A stretch of 64,000 nt of DNA from DAOTXL01 sp034435455 (lineage in GTDB: Bacteria > Chloroflexota > Anaerolineae > JAAYZQ01), in contig DAOTXL010000103.1 in assembly GCA_034435455.1 (NCBI GenBank), forward strand, positions 10,789 to 74,788, given 5' to 3'. The position numbers and the translations under genes were made by a program. The notes under the pieces were generated by a model. The model was not told where the DNA came from. It did not search any database and saw only the letters and a program-made list of their open reading frames with translations. Below, piece by piece: positions 51,561 to 59,286 of this stretch. Within the stretch, counting starts at the first letter, position 1; each line of letters opens with the position of its first letter.

Positions 51561-53240
51561 TTATTCAACAGACAGGATGTATTGATAGTAGGGCTGGCCG
51601 CCATCCACCAGCTCGATCTCTTGCTCCGGATACAGGGCGGCGAGTTCGTCGGCCAGTTCTTGAGCCTGGTCTGCTGTCACCGCTTCGCCGTAATAGAGGG
51701 TGATAATTTCATAATCCCCGGCCCCTATCTGCTCCAGGGCGGCCCTGACCACCTCTTCGGGTGAGTCGCCGGTGACCTGGAGCACGCCGTTGATCAGGCC
51801 AATCGCCTTGCCCTCCTGTACGCTGATGCCGTTGATCTGCACCGAGCGCACCGCCGTCGTCACTTCGGCGGTCTGGATGGCCCGGGCGGCTTCGGCCATC
51901 ACCCGGACGTTGGTCGCCAGGTCGGCCTGATAGTTGAGGGCCAGGAGGGCGGCGATGCCCTGGGGCACGGTGATGGTGCGCACGACCTCCACATTCTTGC
52001 CGGACAGGGCCTGAGCCTGTTGGGCGGCCAGCACGATGTTCTTGTTGTTGGGCAGGATGATCACATCGTTCCTGGGAATGCTTTCCACAGCTTTGAGCAG
52101 GTCCTCTGTGCTGGGGTTCATGGTTTGCCCGCCCGAGACCACGGCGCTGGCCCCCAGGCTTTCGAACACCCTGGCCAGCCCCGGGCCGGGGGCGACGGCA
52201 ACCGTGCCGATCTCGCTCAACAGCTCGGCCGGGGCGGGCGGCGGCTGTGCTTTGCTCAGGATAAAGTCCTGGTATTGCTCCTGCATGTTCTCGACGATGA
52301 CCCGGCTGAGGGAACCCAGGCTGGCCCCGTAGTTGATCGGCGTCCCCGGCTCTGGGGTGTGGACGTGGACTTTGACCGCCCGTGAATCGCCGACGACCAG
52401 GGCGCACTCGCCCAACGAGGAGATGGTGGCCCGGATCTCTTCGACGTTCAGCCCGTCGCCGTGGATGATGAATTGGACGTCGTAGCCGTAGCCCTCCTCC
52501 CTGTCCAGGTGTAGCTCTTGCAGGTCCATTTTCGCCACCAGTTCTGTGTCAAGGGTCAGGCGTTCGCCCCGCGAATAGCGGAGCATGCCCTCCAGGATAA
52601 TAAACAGGCCCTGTCCGCCAGCATCTACCACGCCGGCCTCGGCCAGCACAGGGAGCAGGCTGGGGGTTCGGGTCACCGATTCTCTGGCCTCGCGGACCAC
52701 CTGGGCCAGCACGTGGCGCAGGTCTCGACTGGTGGCCGCTGCGTTCACGGCGGCTTCGGCTGCCTCGCGGGCCACGGTGAGGATCGTGCCTTCGACCGGC
52801 TTGATCACGGCTTTATAGGCCGTGGCGGCTGCTTCGCGCAGGGCAGAGGCAAACAGAACGGCATCAAACGCCTTGACCCCATCCAACGAACGGGCCAGGC
52901 CGCGGAAGATCTGAGAGAGGATGACCCCAGAGTTGCCCCGGGCCCCCATCAGGGCCCCGTGGGCCACCTTGTGGGCGATGGCGCCCACCTCCTCTTCCGG
53001 CGAGTCCTGGATCTCCCGATAGGCTGCCTGCATGGTCAGCAGCATGTTGGTCCCCGTGTCGCCGTCGGGCACGGGATAGACGTTGAGGGAATTGATGGCC
53101 GCCTGATGGTGTTCCAGCCACAGCAGACCGGCCTTGATCAGGCGCTTCAGGCCGGGGCCATCGCAGGATAGAAGCGGGGTATCGGGACCTGGGCCGGTCA
53201 GTTCCATTTGCCCGTCGGGAGTGTTCTGATCGGTGGACAA
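51561..53240 (-). CDS. fakA: DAK2 domain FakA/YloV-type fatty-acid kinase
   Basis: About 559 residues. N-terminal DAK2 domain has NSLNVYPVPDGDTGTNM with the Mg/ATP-binding Asp pair and ALMGARGNSGVILSQ; a middle domain (YGYDVQFIIHG...VHVHTPEPG) and a C-terminal DegV-like half follow. It phosphorylates fatty acids bound by DegV proteins. I chose TTG at 53240 with AGGAGG eight bases upstream, rather than ATG 53207 with no site. Partners: the two degV genes downstream and the Asp23 gene upstream, an arrangement as in Firmicutes. Confidence 0.9.
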   Translation of the reverse strand: MSTDQNTPDGQMELTGPGPDTPLLSCDGPGLKRLIKAGLLWLEHHQAAINSLNVYPVPDGDTGTNMLLTMQAAYREIQDSPEEEVGAIAHKVAHGALMGARGNSGVILSQIFRGLARSLDGVKAFDAVLFASALREAAATAYKAVIKPVEGTILTVAREAAEAAVNAAATSRDLRHVLAQVVREARESVTRTPSLLPVLAEAGVVDAGGQGLFIILEGMLRYSRGERLTLDTELVAKMDLQELHLDREEGYGYDVQFIIHGDGLNVEEIRATISSLGECALVVGDSRAVKVHVHTPEPGTPINYGASLGSLSRVIVENMQEQYQDFILSKAQPPPAPAELLSEIGTVAVAPGPGLARVFESLGASAVVSGGQTMNPSTEDLLKAVESIPRNDVIILPNNKNIVLAAQQAQALSGKNVEVVRTITVPQGIAALLALNYQADLATNVRVMAEAARAIQTAEVTTAVRSVQINGISVQEGKAIGLINGVLQVTGDSPEEVVRAALEQIGAGDYEIITLYYGEAVTADQAQELADELAALYPEQEIELVDGGQPYYQYILSVE

Positions 53241-53293
53241 CCTTGACGCCTCCTGGCTGATCTCTCGCCGTTTCGACCAAGGTGGGCGCGCCC

Positions 53294-53644
53294 TCAGTCG
53301 GCGCTCACCCGCAGATCCTGGATGTGAATGTTGACCGCCGTCACCGGCATCCCCAGCGCCTTCTCGACGGCGTACTTGACCCCGCTCTGGATGTTGCGGG
53401 CGACCGTGATCAGGCGGGTGCCATATTCGAGCACTACGTACAGATCGATGGTGATCTGGTCGTCGTCGAGGTGCACTTCGACGCCTCGCCGGTGGCTGGC
53501 CGGTTGCAGGATTTCGACAATGCCACGGGCCAGGTCTTTGGTGGCCATGCCCACCACGCCGTAGCACTCCAACACGGCCTGGCTGGCCAGGCTGGCAATG
53601 GCCGTTGGTGAGACCTCGATTTTGCCCAAGCTGGTTTCTTCCAT
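53294..53644 (-). CDS. Asp23/Gls24 family envelope stress protein
   Basis: 116 residues, typical Asp23 fold: GKIEVSPTAIASLASQAVLECYGVVGMA at the start and ITIDLYVVLEYGTRLITVARNIQSGVKYAVEKALG in the second half. Such proteins are cell-envelope stress-associated and often precede the DAK2 kinase gene (as here, 54 bases upstream). Function in Chloroflexota is not established. Confidence 0.9.
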   Translation of the reverse strand: MEETSLGKIEVSPTAIASLASQAVLECYGVVGMATKDLARGIVEILQPASHRRGVEVHLDDDQITIDLYVVLEYGTRLITVARNIQSGVKYAVEKALGMPVTAVNIHIQDLRVSAD

Positions 53645-53666
53645 CGGCAGCTCGTCCTCACTGAAA

Positions 53667-53741
53667 GCCTATTTGAAAACCGGTAGGGCAGGCTTCTGGC
53701 CCGCCCGGACAGCCTGGAAAGGCCGTCCTACGCCTGTTTGT
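53667..53741. repeat. MITE-like element, copy D
   Basis: About 75 bp: GCCTATTTGAAAACCGG, the GGGCAGGCTTCTGGCCCGCCC hairpin, GGACAGCCTGGAAAGGCCGTCC and a degenerate right end. It sits between asp23 and rpmB. Confidence 0.8.
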
Positions 53742-53783
53742 CGCCTCAAGCCGTCTCTACAGGTGCACCAGGCCCTGGCCGGT

Positions 53784-53812
53784 TTGCGCAAAACCGCCGC
53801 TTGTGATAAGAT
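53784..53812 (+). promoter_or_regulatory. Promoter of rpmB
   Basis: TTGCGC (53784-53789), 17-base spacer and TAAGAT (53807-53812). An untranslated leader of about 65 bases follows. Confidence 0.65.
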
Positions 53813-53887
53813 ACCCCCCGCAAACCGGACCGGTTTGTGGCCGGCCCTGCTGTTGGCGGGCCTTATCTGTGTAGGAGAGAGATGATC

Positions 53888-54070
53888 ATGGCCAAGTGCG
53901 ATATCTGCGGAAAGACGCCTTCTTTTGGGCACAACGTCAGCCATTCCCATGTGCGGACCCGGCGCGATTGGAGGCCGAACATCCAAAAGGTTGTCGTCTA
54001 CCGGGATGGCAAGCCGCAAAAGATGCGGGTGTGCGTTCGCTGCCTGCGCACCCTGCACAAGGAACGCTAG
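53888..54070 (+). CDS. rpmB: 50S ribosomal protein L28 (zinc-binding form)
   Basis: 60 residues. MAKCDICGKTPSFGHNVSHSH and VCVRCLRTLHK give two CxxC pairs, so it is the C+ form that binds zinc. Start ATG 53888 follows TAGGAGAGAG (an earlier in-frame ATG at 53882 exists). It is a lone rightward gene with its own promoter and terminator between two leftward groups. Confidence 0.95.
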   Translation: MAKCDICGKTPSFGHNVSHSHVRTRRDWRPNIQKVVVYRDGKPQKMRVCVRCLRTLHKER

Positions 54071-54102
54071 TCTGTCCAACAGGCTATCGTCCGCCTCGCC
54101 AG

Positions 54103-54133
54103 GCCAGCCCTGGAAGCCCGGGGCTGGCTTTTT
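54103..54133 (+). terminator. Rho-independent terminator after rpmB
   Basis: GCCAGCCC and GGGCTGGC form a perfect 8-bp stem around a 10-base loop, followed by TTTTT. Confidence 0.85.
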
Positions 54134-54143
54134 GTTGTCCCCG

Positions 54144-54812
54144 TCATCGTGCTCCGGCGCTTCGTAGCTGCGCGATTGCCCTCTCGATCCCCAGCGGCGA
54201 TTGAAAGATCGCCACCCCTGCCACCAGCAGATCGGCCCCGGCCTGGACGACCGCCGGTGCGGTTTCCGGCCCGATGCCGCCGTCCACTTCTAATTCGGCC
54301 GGAGAGCCGATTTCGTCCAACATCGCCCGCACCCGGCGGATCTTGGCCAGCGTGCCCGGGATAAAGGTCTGCCCGCCAAACCCGGGGTTGACAGTCATGA
54401 TCAACACCAGGTCCACGTCGGGCAGGATCTCCTCCAGAGTAGAGACCGGAGTGGCCGGGTTGAGCGTTACCCCGGCCCGACAGCCCAGGCTCTTGATCCG
54501 ATGCACGGTGTTGTGCAGGTGAGGGCAGGTCTCCACGTGGACCGTCAGGATGTTGGCTCCGGCGGCGCTCAAGTCGCTCAGGTAACGCTCCGGCGCCTCG
54601 ATCATCAGGTGCACATCCAGCGGCAGGCTCGTGGCCCGGCGCACGGCTTCGATCACCAGGGGGCCAACGGTGAGGTTGGGCACGAAATGCCCATCCATCA
54701 CATCCACATGGATGTAATCGGCGCCGGCGGCCTCGGCCTGGGCCACCTGCTCGCCCAGCCGGGCAAAATCCGCGGCCAGGATGGACGGTGCGATCTTGAG
54801 GCGTTTTCCCAC
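54144..54812 (-). CDS. rpe: Ribulose-phosphate 3-epimerase
   Basis: 222 residues. It interconverts ribulose-5-P and xylulose-5-P. Motifs: KIAPSILAADFARL (start), HVDVMDGHFVPNLT, DVHLMIEAPERY, TVNPGFGGQTFIP and VDGGIGPETAP. I chose GTG 54812 (GGAG six bases before) because it gives the usual length; ATG at 54833 is a longer alternative. It is the last gene of the leftward group starting at 58754. Confidence 0.95.
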   Translation of the reverse strand: MGKRLKIAPSILAADFARLGEQVAQAEAAGADYIHVDVMDGHFVPNLTVGPLVIEAVRRATSLPLDVHLMIEAPERYLSDLSAAGANILTVHVETCPHLHNTVHRIKSLGCRAGVTLNPATPVSTLEEILPDVDLVLIMTVNPGFGGQTFIPGTLAKIRRVRAMLDEIGSPAELEVDGGIGPETAPAVVQAGADLLVAGVAIFQSPLGIERAIAQLRSAGAR

Positions 54813-54867
54813 TCTGCTCTCCACCTCTATCATACCCGTTTTTGAACAAAAATGCAAGGGATGCTGG

Positions 54868-55917
54868 CTAGGTTTGCCGCCGGCGCAACTGGCCGCAGCC
54901 CGCCTCGATGCCGATCCCCCGCCGCAGCCGCACGGTCGCGGCGATGCCGCCCGCGGCCAGCTCGTCGCGGAAGGCGTTCACCCGCTCGCGGGGCGATGGC
55001 CGCAGCGGCGAACCGGGCGTCGGGTTCAGCGGGATCAGGTTCACGTGACATAACGTTCCGGCCAGCAGCCGGACCAACGCCCTGGCCTGCTCCGGCGCAT
55101 CGTTCACCCCGGCGATGAGGGCGTACTCAAAGGTGACGCGCCGCCCGGTCCGGGCGATGTACTCCCGGACGGCGGCCATCAGTTCGGCCAGCGGATACCG
55201 GCGGTTGATCGGCACCAGCCGGCTGCGCAGTTCATCCTCGGCGGCGTGGAGCGACACCGCCAGGTTGACCGGCAGCCCCTCGCCGGCCAGCCGCCGGATG
55301 CCGGGCACCAGGCCGACGGTCGAAAGGGTGATGCGCCGCGCTCCCAGGTTATACCCCCGTTCATCGGTCAGCGTGGCGATGGCCTGACGGGTGGCAGCAT
55401 AGTTGGCCAGCGGTTCGCCCATGCCCATCAAGACGATGTTGGATATGGGCGGCTGGGAATTGGGTGGGCGGGTTTCACGGGCAAAATGAAGCACCTGGGC
55501 GACGATCTCCCCGGCCGAGAGGTTGCGGGCCAGGCCGCCCTGGCCGGTGGCGCAAAAGACGCAGCCCAGGCCACAGCCGACCTGGGTCGAGATGCAGGCT
55601 GTCTGCCGCTGCCGATACCGCATCAGCACGCTTTCGATCGTTTGCCCGTCGCGCAGGCGAAACAGGACCTTGCGCGTCTGTCCGGTGGCCGAGGCCCGCT
55701 CGGCCAGGGGGGTGAGCAGGGTCAGGTCGGTCTCGGCGGCCAGCCGCTCCCGCAGCGGTCGGGGCAGGTTCGTCATCGCCTCGAAATCGGCAGCCAGGGA
55801 GCGATAGAGCCAGCCCCACACCTGGTCGGCCCGGAAGCGGGGCTCGCCCCAGCCGGCCAACAGCTCCTGCAACCGGCCATAGGTCAGATCGTACAGCGCC
55901 ACCCGCTCCCTATCCAA
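54868..55917 (-). CDS. rlmN: 23S rRNA (adenine2503-C2)-methyltransferase, radical SAM
   Basis: 349 residues. It methylates A2503 of 23S rRNA (and tRNA). The radical-SAM cluster motif is CGLGCVFC (near 114-121), and the second catalytic Cys is Cys341 (EAGCGQL). GMGEPLANY and VSLHAAEDELRSRLVP are family marks. The start is a TTG at 55917 with GAGG nine bases upstream; a GTG at 55902 is an alternative. It overlaps the HAD gene end. Confidence 0.94.
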   Translation of the reverse strand: MDRERVALYDLTYGRLQELLAGWGEPRFRADQVWGWLYRSLAADFEAMTNLPRPLRERLAAETDLTLLTPLAERASATGQTRKVLFRLRDGQTIESVLMRYRQRQTACISTQVGCGLGCVFCATGQGGLARNLSAGEIVAQVLHFARETRPPNSQPPISNIVLMGMGEPLANYAATRQAIATLTDERGYNLGARRITLSTVGLVPGIRRLAGEGLPVNLAVSLHAAEDELRSRLVPINRRYPLAELMAAVREYIARTGRRVTFEYALIAGVNDAPEQARALVRLLAGTLCHVNLIPLNPTPGSPLRPSPRERVNAFRDELAAGGIAATVRLRRGIGIEAGCGQLRRRQT

Positions 55918-56752
55918 GGCCCACTACCTCTTTCCACACCGTGTGCAGGTGCGCCACGTCGTCGAACACCAGATCGGGCTGAAGTTCGGACCGGGCCAGC
56001 ATCGCCCGGTCGGTGATGCCGCTCAGCACCAGCAGGGTGGTCAGCCCGGCCCGCTGCCCGGCCAGGATGTCGGTCTCCAGTCGGTCACCCAGGGCGGCGG
56101 TGGTGGCCGCCGAAGCGCCCAGGCGAGCCATCGCCTGTTCTATCATAGCCGTCTCCGGTTTGCCGATGACGGTGGGCGTCACACCGGTGGCTGCCTGCAG
56201 GAGGGCCAGCAACGCCCCGGCCCCCGGCACGATGCCCCGCTCCGAGGGGAAGGTCAGGTCGGGGTTGGTGCCGATGAAGCGGGCCCCGGCCCGGATCTGA
56301 AGGGTGGCCTGGGCCAGCCGCTCGTAACAGACCTGAAAGTCCATGCCGACGACGACATACTCGGCCCCCTCTTCCACCAGGGTAAACCCTGCCTGGCCCA
56401 GCGCCGTCCACAGCCCATCCATGCCGACGACAAACACCCGCGCTCCCGGCCGGGCGATGCCGGCCAGATAGCCGGCCGTAGCCTGGGCCGAGGTCAATAC
56501 CTCGTCGGGAGCGATGGTCACCCCCATGCCCGCCAGTTTGGCGGCATACTGTTCCGGTGTCCTGGTCGAGTTGTTGGTGGCCAGGACAAAGCCGATGCCC
56601 CTTTCCCGAAGGAACCCCAGGAACCCGGCCGTGCCGGAGATCGCCTGATTGCCCTGGTAGAGGACGCCGTCCATGTCTATAACCAGGTGGTGGATATTGG
56701 ATAGAAGTTGATTAGATAGTAGTTGATTAGATATTGGTTCGTTTCTTTTCAT
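55910..56752 (-). CDS. HAD-IIA family sugar-phosphate hydrolase (NagD-like)
   Basis: About 280 residues. Motif I DMDGVLYQG (near 27-35), NNSTRTPEQ, GKPETAMIEQA and GDRLETDILAG define a HAD-IIA phosphatase with a C2 cap, cytoplasmic. Start ATG 56752 overlaps the MFS stop by ATGA. The first 20 residues (SNQLLSNQLLSN) come from a 15-bp tandem repeat of AT-rich DNA and precede the conserved fold, so they look inserted. Substrate unknown. Confidence 0.9.
   Translation of the reverse strand: MKRNEPISNQLLSNQLLSNIHHLVIDMDGVLYQGNQAISGTAGFLGFLRERGIGFVLATNNSTRTPEQYAAKLAGMGVTIAPDEVLTSAQATAGYLAGIARPGARVFVVGMDGLWTALGQAGFTLVEEGAEYVVVGMDFQVCYERLAQATLQIRAGARFIGTNPDLTFPSERGIVPGAGALLALLQAATGVTPTVIGKPETAMIEQAMARLGASAATTAALGDRLETDILAGQRAGLTTLLVLSGITDRAMLARSELQPDLVFDDVAHLHTVWKEVVGLG
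56689..56733. repeat. AT-rich 15-bp tandem repeat inside HAD gene
   Basis: GAAGTTGATTAGATA and GTAGTTGATTAGATA in tandem plus a partial third unit, in frame with the HAD gene (encoding SNQLL twice). AT content is far above that of the surroundings. Confidence 0.75.
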
Positions 56753-58149
56753 TTCTTTTTCCGGATGTTGCCCCGGATGAGGGAGGCGAAAACGCCGCCC
56801 ACGCACAACAGGGCAAAGATGATCAGGGCGACGTGGGTGCTGGTCAGAAACTGGGGATAGACCGCGGGGGTGATCTCCACCCGGCCGATGTACAGGGCAA
56901 AGAGCAGGGTGGCGATGCCCATGCTGAGCATCTGCCCCATCAGGCGCATGGTGCCCACCATGCCCGAGGCAATGCCATAGAACCGCCGTTCGACGGAGCT
57001 CATGATGGCGTTGGTGTTGGGCGAGCTGAACAGGGCAAAGCCGAAACCCAGCAGCGCCAGGCGGGCGACCAGGGTCCACACCGGCGTCGTCGGGCCGATG
57101 GGGATGAGCAGGCCCAGCCCAAGGGCGCTGATGGCCATACCCGCCGAGGCGATGATCCTCGGCTCAATCCGGTCCGAAAGCCGGCCGCTGAGGGGTGAAA
57201 AGGCGGCCATCACCACAGGCTGGGCGATGAGGACCAGGCCGGCCTGTTGTGGGCTGAGGCCCTTGACCTTTTGCAGGTACAGGCTGAGCAAAAAGGCCAC
57301 GGCCGAGGTAGCGCTGTAGTTGATCAACGCCGCCAGGTTGGAAAAGGCAAAGGGGCGGTTGTGAGCCAATAGTTCGATCTTGAGCACCGGGCTTGGGCTC
57401 CTCAACTCCCAGGCGGCAAAGAGGACCAGCCCCACCACTCCGGCCAGCGCAAGCCCGGCGCCGGGCATCCCCGGCAATCGGGAAAAGCCGTACATCAGGG
57501 CCACCAGGGCCAGGATGTAGAGGAGGGAGCCGCTCAGGTCGAACCTCTCGCCCTGGGCTTCGGCCCACTCCCCTTTTACCTGCCAGATCACAAAGGCGAT
57601 GACGATCAGCCCCAGGGGGACGATGGTGAAAAAGATGCTGCGCCAGCCCAGTTGCCCGGTGAGGAGGCCACCGGCGGAGGGGCCAATGGACAGGCCCAGG
57701 TAGGTGGCTGCCACGTTGAGGCCCAGCACCCGCCCCCGTTCCCCTGGCGGAAAGACGGAGGTGAGGATGGCCATGCCGGTGCCAAAGATCATGGCGCTGC
57801 CCACGCCCTGCACCACCCGCACCGCAATGAGCATCGCCGACGAGGTGGACAGCCCGGCGAGCAACGCGGCGGCAGTAAACACCGCCGCGCCGCAGGTAAA
57901 GACCCGCCGCCGGCCGTGGATGTCGGCGATTTTGCTCAGAGGGACGAGGAACATGGCCGTGGCCAACAGATAGGCGTTCCGGATCCAGGTCAGCAATATG
58001 GCATCCATAGCGAACTCGCGGCTGATGGCCGGCAGCGCGACATTGATCGCCGAGTCCATGAACGGGGTGAGAAAAGAGGCCAGCGTCGCGGCGACCAGGG
58101 CGGCTCGCCGGACCGTGGCCTGTTCCAGGCTTGCTTCTATGGTTGTCAT
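56749..58149 (-). CDS. MFS transporter, DHA2/EmrB-QacA type
   Basis: 466 residues, about 14 membrane segments. Motif LSKIADIHGRRRVFTCGA (motif A-like, near residues 65-82) and RVVQGVGSAMIFGTGM (motif C region) fit 14-segment drug:H+ antiporters. ATG 58149 overlaps the MocA-like stop by ATGA, and its own stop overlaps the HAD gene start by ATGA, so three genes are chained. Confidence 0.88.
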   Translation of the reverse strand: MTTIEASLEQATVRRAALVAATLASFLTPFMDSAINVALPAISREFAMDAILLTWIRNAYLLATAMFLVPLSKIADIHGRRRVFTCGAAVFTAAALLAGLSTSSAMLIAVRVVQGVGSAMIFGTGMAILTSVFPPGERGRVLGLNVAATYLGLSIGPSAGGLLTGQLGWRSIFFTIVPLGLIVIAFVIWQVKGEWAEAQGERFDLSGSLLYILALVALMYGFSRLPGMPGAGLALAGVVGLVLFAAWELRSPSPVLKIELLAHNRPFAFSNLAALINYSATSAVAFLLSLYLQKVKGLSPQQAGLVLIAQPVVMAAFSPLSGRLSDRIEPRIIASAGMAISALGLGLLIPIGPTTPVWTLVARLALLGFGFALFSSPNTNAIMSSVERRFYGIASGMVGTMRLMGQMLSMGIATLLFALYIGRVEITPAVYPQFLTSTHVALIIFALLCVGGVFASLIRGNIRKKK

Positions 58150-58754
58150 GGGCGATGGAACCCCCGTGCTTTTTCCAGGTCCTGGGCGGTATCCACGTCC
58201 AGAAGGACCGCCGGATCGTCAACGTTTATCCGTTCCATTTCCTCCTGATGGCGGGCGATCACCTCTCGCCCCCCCTGGTCGCCGGTGACGGCCAGCAGTT
58301 CGGGCAGGAGAGACCGGTCAAAAAGTACCGGGTTGCCGCGCCGGCCGTGGTAAAAGGGGGCGATAAGGGGGGCGCCTGTAGCCCGATAGCGGTCCACCAG
58401 CGCCCGCAGCAGGGTGGGTGTCAGCGCCGGCTGGTCGGCCAGGATGACGAGGACGGCCCGAATGTCGGGCCGCAGCGCCCGCAGCCCGGCCCGCAGCGAA
58501 CTGCTCATCCCTTCGGGCCATGCTTCGTTGACGATGATTTCCACCGGCAGGCCGGCCAGGGCGCGCCGCACGTCGTCGGCCCGGGCGCCGACTACGGCCA
58601 CCATCTGGGCCAGCCCGGTTGCGCAGACAGCCTCTGTGACCTGGCGGACCATCGGCTGCCCGTTGAGGGGCAGCAACTGTTTGAGTTGTCCCATGCGCTT
58701 TGCGCCGCCGGCGGCCAGGATGACCGCGGCGACAGGTGCTTCGGGAGAAGGCAT
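58146..58754 (-). CDS. mocA: MocA-like molybdenum cofactor nucleotidyltransferase
   Basis: About 202 residues. N-terminal AVILAAGGAKRMGQLKQLLPLNGQPM is the MobA-like nucleotidyltransferase signature (cytidylyltransferase of Mo-pterin); VILADQPALTPTLLRALVD gives the Mg-binding Asp. I chose ATG 58754 (GGAG five bases before). No other molybdenum genes are adjacent, so MocA rather than a sugar nucleotidyltransferase is by motif only. Confidence 0.8.
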   Translation of the reverse strand: MPSPEAPVAAVILAAGGAKRMGQLKQLLPLNGQPMVRQVTEAVCATGLAQMVAVVGARADDVRRALAGLPVEIIVNEAWPEGMSSSLRAGLRALRPDIRAVLVILADQPALTPTLLRALVDRYRATGAPLIAPFYHGRRGNPVLFDRSLLPELLAVTGDQGGREVIARHQEEMERINVDDPAVLLDVDTAQDLEKARGFHRP

Positions 58755-58902
58755 CGGTTCTCCATTCCCTGCCATCGTTTTTGCCGTGCCAGGCACCGCG
58801 CCTGCATTGTACCACAAGGCCGCAGGAGGGACAAACTGCTTTCAATTCCGGTCAAACCTCCTGACGTTTTCCTGACGCCCATCGGGTAAGATCATCAACA
58901 GT

Positions 58903-58980
58903 ACACGGATTGATACGGATGAAACGGATCAACACGGATCTATCTCCGTAAACATCCGTCCCATCCGTGTGTATCCGTGT
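58903..58980. repeat. ACACGGAT-type inverted repeat element
   Basis: ACACGGAT repeats (58903, and variants every 9-15 bases) on the left and ATCCGTGT repeats on the right form an imperfect inverted structure. It lies between the leftward MocA group and the gene graveyard. A related string ('cacggatttcacggat') is at 35757. Confidence 0.6.
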
Positions 58981-59003
58981 TCTATTCCTGTGAAGGAGGC
59001 CCA

Positions 59004-59230
59004 ATGCCATCCGATCCAGCTCAACCCTATACCTCTTACCTGCTGCGCGTGTGGCGCATCCAGAAGCAGGGCCGGACGATCTGCCGGGCGCTCCTGGAGG
59101 CCACATCGCCACGGGCGAGCGGGTCGGATTCGAAAACCTGGCCGACCTGGCGGCCTTTCTGGAGTCCCAAATGGTGGCAACAGGTGAGACGGATGCGGCG
59201 TCTTGCGGCCCCTGGCGCGAGGGTGGATGA
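59004..59230 (+). pseudogene. Frameshifted small 'SYLLR' protein gene
   Basis: From ATG 59004 (strong GAAGGAGG site) the frame reads MPSDPAQPYTSYLLRVWRIQ, then QGRTICRALLEA. The protein continues only after a one-base shift near 59099: HIATGERVGFENLADLAAFLESQ, stop at 59230. Joined, it is about 76 residues and matches a small family I recall in Chloroflexota (TSYLLRLW...W.ASLE.P.TGER.GFA.L..L..FL). The base loss probably disrupts it, or sequencing error must be considered. Confidence 0.65.
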
Positions 59231-59286
59231 AAAGCACACCGACTCTGATGAGCAGGAGGAAATGATGAATTGGAAGTGTTCTCTGA

